From Planctomycetaceae bacterium (GTDB taxonomy: Bacteria > Planctomycetota > Planctomycetia > Pirellulales > Thermoguttaceae), in NCBI GenBank assembly GCA_031282385.1, contig JAITDV010000638.1:1-7478 (forward strand): a stretch of 7,478 nucleotides of DNA, written 5' to 3'. The position numbers and the translations under genes were made by a program. Under the pieces are notes generated by a model that worked only from the letters and a program-made list of their open reading frames with translations, searched no databases and was not told the origin of the DNA. Shown here piece by piece: positions 5,719 to 7,478 of this stretch. Positions within the stretch are counted from its first letter, which is position 1. Every line of letters starts with the position of its first letter.

Positions 5719-6843
5719 ATGAACCGGTTATTATTTATTTTTGTTACGTTTATTGGATTTTCTTTATTTTTTAGTTTGGACAATGTTTATTTTGCGAGTT
5801 GGGGCGAGAGTCTTTTTGAGACGCGGCAACACAATTTTGGTAAAGTTGCAATTGGCGCGAAGGCAGAATATCGGTTTGCAATGACAAATCATTTTAAGCA
5901 GAATATTCGCGTAATTAGTCTTAATACTTCGTGTGGTTGTACTTTGTCTGAGTTGAGTTCCCAATTTATAGCGTCTGGCAGCACAGAGTATTTGACTGCA
6001 ACTCTAAACACAAACGGACAACACACTCTCGAAAATAAAGCAATAATTACAATTCATTTTGAAGTTACGGTTGAGGGACGTGTGCTGTATGATTCAGCGC
6101 AACTTATTGTATCGGGGTATATTCGACCTGATGTTGTGTTGTTGCCGGGTGTGATTGAGTTTGGCGCGGTGAAACGCGGAGAAACTGTTGTGCGGCAAAT
6201 TAGACTTGAATATGCAGGCGGCAATGAAGGATGGGAATTGACAAAAGTTGATCGAAGTAATCCGCACATTCACGTTAGAGCAGAAGCAATTCCATTTCCC
6301 AATGGTTCATTCCGTCAAAACGGAGAAATTCATTATCAAATCACCGCGACTCTCAAACCCGATGCTCCTGCTGGTTACGTAAGGGACGTTATAAGATTTT
6401 CAACAAACGAAAAAAATGAATTAAATAAAATAAACGAAAAACAAACACAAGATGATTTTGGGAATTACGAAACAAGCAGAGAAAACGAAATAATTATACC
6501 AATAAACGGAGTTGTAACTGAACCATTACAAATTAAACCGTCGCCGTTTGTGATTGGACTTGCAGATAATGAAACAAGCGTATCAAAAAATATTGTTATA
6601 CGTAGCAATAAACAATTCAAGATTTTGAGCGTGAGTTGTGAAGACAAACAGCTTGGATTTACTTTTGCCGAACACGAAAGCAGCATCCAAATTATCGCCG
6701 TATTTTTTCGTACAAAAAATAATACCTACACCAACCACCACAACAACAATAACAAAATCCAAATCCATACTAATCTGCCCGAACAAAAAATAATTACCAT
6801 CGAAACAATAAAAATAAATCAAAACTCTGAAAGAAATTTGTAA
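5719..6843 (+). CDS. Secreted DUF1573 family protein
   Basis: A 374-residue protein. Residues 1-26 form a signal peptide: MNR, a hydrophobic core (LLFIFVTFIGFSLFF) and a likely cut after VYFA. The DUF1573 (immunoglobulin-like) domain follows with FETRQHNFGKVAIGAKAEYRF (33-53 in part), SLNTSCGC (67-74) and LTATLNT. The SCGC pair is the family hallmark. Two further beta-rich modules follow: SGYIRPDVVLLPGVIEFGAV (132-151) and a KPDAPAGYVRD segment (213-223), then PINGVVTEPLQIKPSPFVIG (261-280). The whole arrangement is like planctomycete DUF1573 proteins, whose biochemical role is unknown. Asn/Lys-rich inserts lie at about 231-255 and 333-346. I prefer ATG 5719 to TTG 5692 because it gives a normal signal peptide and the extra codons come from the heptamer repeat. 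The gene stands alone; no clear intrinsic terminator follows. Confidence 0.9.
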   Translation: MNRLLFIFVTFIGFSLFFSLDNVYFASWGESLFETRQHNFGKVAIGAKAEYRFAMTNHFKQNIRVISLNTSCGCTLSELSSQFIASGSTEYLTATLNTNGQHTLENKAIITIHFEVTVEGRVLYDSAQLIVSGYIRPDVVLLPGVIEFGAVKRGETVVRQIRLEYAGGNEGWELTKVDRSNPHIHVRAEAIPFPNGSFRQNGEIHYQITATLKPDAPAGYVRDVIRFSTNEKNELNKINEKQTQDDFGNYETSRENEIIIPINGVVTEPLQIKPSPFVIGLADNETSVSKNIVIRSNKQFKILSVSCEDKQLGFTFAEHESSIQIIAVFFRTKNNTYTNHHNNNNKIQIHTNLPEQKIITIETIKINQNSERNL

Positions 6844-6894
6844 TATTTTTTTGAAAACATTTCGGCTTTCGGCAATTTGTCGGCAAAGGTGCTA

Positions 6895-6922
6895 TTGACA
6901 AGATTCAAAGATTGTGTATTAT
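6895..6922 (+). promoter_or_regulatory. Sigma-70-like promoter
   Basis: A perfect TTGACA (6895-6900) is followed after 16 bp by TATTAT (6917-6922), five of six matches to the -10 box. An A/T-rich discriminator follows, so transcription would begin near 6929-6931. It is the best promoter match noticed in the window. It lies 52 bp after the DUF1573 stop and points into a region without a gene for about 390 bp, so the product may be a small RNA or a long leader for the possible gene at 7322. Confidence 0.45.
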
Positions 6923-6950
6923 TTATAGACTCAAGTTTGGCTTTAGCGGG

Positions 6951-7030
6951 TTGTGATGTAGTTTTTGGGCACAATAATTACCGACCAACCGCACAAAAAT
7001 TGTGTAATTCACAATATCACCCAAAACTTT
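6951..7030 (+). other. Self-complementary stretch, possible small RNA or leader
   Basis: Downstream of the 6895 promoter, TTTTGGG (6963-6969) pairs with CCCAAAA (7020-7026), enclosing hairpin ATTGTG (6999-7004)/CACAAT (7010-7015) with loop TAATT. TTGTG also occurs at 6951 and CACAA at 6970 and 6992, so several mutually exclusive pairings are possible. CTTTTATT follows the outer stem and could serve as a weak U-rich terminator tail. No known RNA family is recognised. There is no reading frame of note here. The pairings are seen directly; that it is an RNA is inferred. Confidence 0.35.
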
Positions 7031-7051
7031 TATTCCATCTTATCATATCAT

Positions 7052-7090
7052 AGCCTGCCTATTTCATAAGTAACTTTTTGCCGTAAAGGT
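7052..7090. repeat. CTGTTCG-family repeat, degenerate fragment E
   Basis: AGCCTG (7052-7057), ATAAGTAA (7066-7073 region) and GCCGTAAAGGT occur in the same order as the hairpin and GGTAAAGG segment of copies A, B and D, but both termini and the right hairpin arm are missing. It lies just upstream of the intact copy D, so the two may come from an old tandem copy. A small separate hairpin GCCC/GGGC (7095-7098 with 7106-7109) lies between them. Confidence 0.5.
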
Positions 7091-7112
7091 CTCCGCCCGT
7101 GTTATGGGCATA

Positions 7113-7213
7113 CTGCTCGTACTATAAATCGCCTGATTCAAGAGCGTAAAAGCCTGCTTTCCGATATAGGTAAACAGGCGGCGGTAAAGGAAAATTCAAG
7201 TTCGAACAGTTTA
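7113..7213. repeat. CTGTTCG-family dispersed repeat, copy D (most complete)
   Basis: This looks like the cleanest copy. It has left terminus CTGCTCGTACTATAAATC and core CAAGAGCGTAAAAGCC. The hairpin GCCTG (7152-7156)/CAGGC (7175-7179) can extend by TTT/AAA with a bulged C. GGCGGTAAAGGAAAATTC leads to the right terminus TTCGAACAGTTTA. Length is about 100 bp. The termini CTGCTCG and CGAACAG pair with one mismatch. No reading frame spans it. Confidence 0.88.
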
Positions 7214-7321
7214 AAACATTGAGAACGTTATTTAAGAAACAGTCAGTTGTATCCTATAACCTAATTGTCGATATTTACAAAAATAATTTTTTCTGGATAG
7301 GATCTGATTATATTTCGCATT

Positions 7322-7478
7322 TTGAGAACTGTAATACTTGTTCTGATATGGTTAGTAGTAAGTTTGCTTTTTATGTTTTTTGCTTTTTATAACAAAATCT
7401 TTGTTACGTTGGCTCGTTGGCTGATTAGATCAATAGCTAATTATTGGTTGATTCATACTGATTTTGCATGCTTTTTTC
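7322..7478 (+). CDS. Possible 5' end of a membrane protein (partial, runs off the window)
   Basis: A frame open from the codon after a TAG at 7298-7300 continues to the window end. From TTG 7322 it reads 52 residues starting LRTVILVLIWLVVSLLF (first residue Met if used), a strongly hydrophobic helix at about 3-23. A more basic, amphipathic stretch with TLARWLIRSIANYW follows. ATG 7373 is an internal alternative that would cut the helix in half. No Shine-Dalgarno sequence precedes TTG 7322. The frame is short and T-rich DNA readily mimics hydrophobic helices, so this may be chance. No family is recognised. Confidence 0.35.
   Translation, partial: MRTVILVLIWLVVSLLFMFFAFYNKIFVTLARWLIRSIANYWLIHTDFACFF

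Noticed and set aside
6860..6884. TCGGC repeats after the DUF1573 gene as an intrinsic terminator
   Set aside because: TTTCGGC occurs twice in direct orientation, then TGTCGGC, with no facing complementary arm, so no hairpin forms.
6999..7015. Palindrome TTGTG-N5-CACAA as a CRP/FNR-type operator
   Set aside because: The half-site spacing is shorter than the TGTGA-N6-TCACA pattern, and a hairpin explains the symmetry equally well.
257..7213. The dispersed repeats as a CRISPR array
   Set aside because: Copies are about 100 bp, lie far apart between genes, vary in sequence and are not separated by uniform spacers; no cas gene is present.

Overview
The window comes from an AT-rich bacterial chromosome, most plausibly a member of the Planctomycetota. 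This placement is an inference. It rests on a DUF1573-type exported protein carrying an SCGC motif, a membrane-anchored zinc-ribbon/WD40 protein with a very long disordered spacer, a TPR protein fused to a glycosyltransferase-like domain, and no convincing Shine-Dalgarno sequence before any of the three genes. No rRNA, tRNA, CRISPR array or transposase gene was seen.

Layout. Bases 1-109 are a run of four GC-rich hairpins. Bases 110-489 are non-coding and hold a compound copy of a dispersed repeat (called here the CTGTTCG family) and a 14-bp leader inverted repeat just before the first gene. Genes 1 (490-2469, TPR plus GT-B-like domain) and 2 (2477-4993, zinc ribbon, membrane segment, WD40 propeller) are 7 bp apart on the + strand and probably co-transcribed. 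The 725-bp gap 4994-5718 is dense with repeats: two more CTGTTCG-family copies, an ACTGAATAG inverted/direct repeat set, and two oppositely oriented copies of a second structured repeat. Gene 3 (5719-6843) is a secreted DUF1573 protein. The right flank 6844-7478 has a good sigma-70-like promoter, a self-complementary stretch that may be a small RNA or leader, two more CTGTTCG-family sequences (one degenerate) and perhaps the start of a membrane protein running off the end.

How the genes may work together. Genes 1 and 2 both carry protein-interaction scaffolds (TPR, WD40); gene 2 is predicted to be tethered to the membrane and gene 3 exported. A shared cell-envelope role is possible, but the sequence does not prove it. 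The most unusual feature is the non-coding content. The CTGTTCG family occurs five times in 7.5 kb, has terminal inverted repeats, and keeps an internal hairpin even where the stem sequence differs between copies. Copies show internal duplication, and one starts at the stop codon of gene 2.
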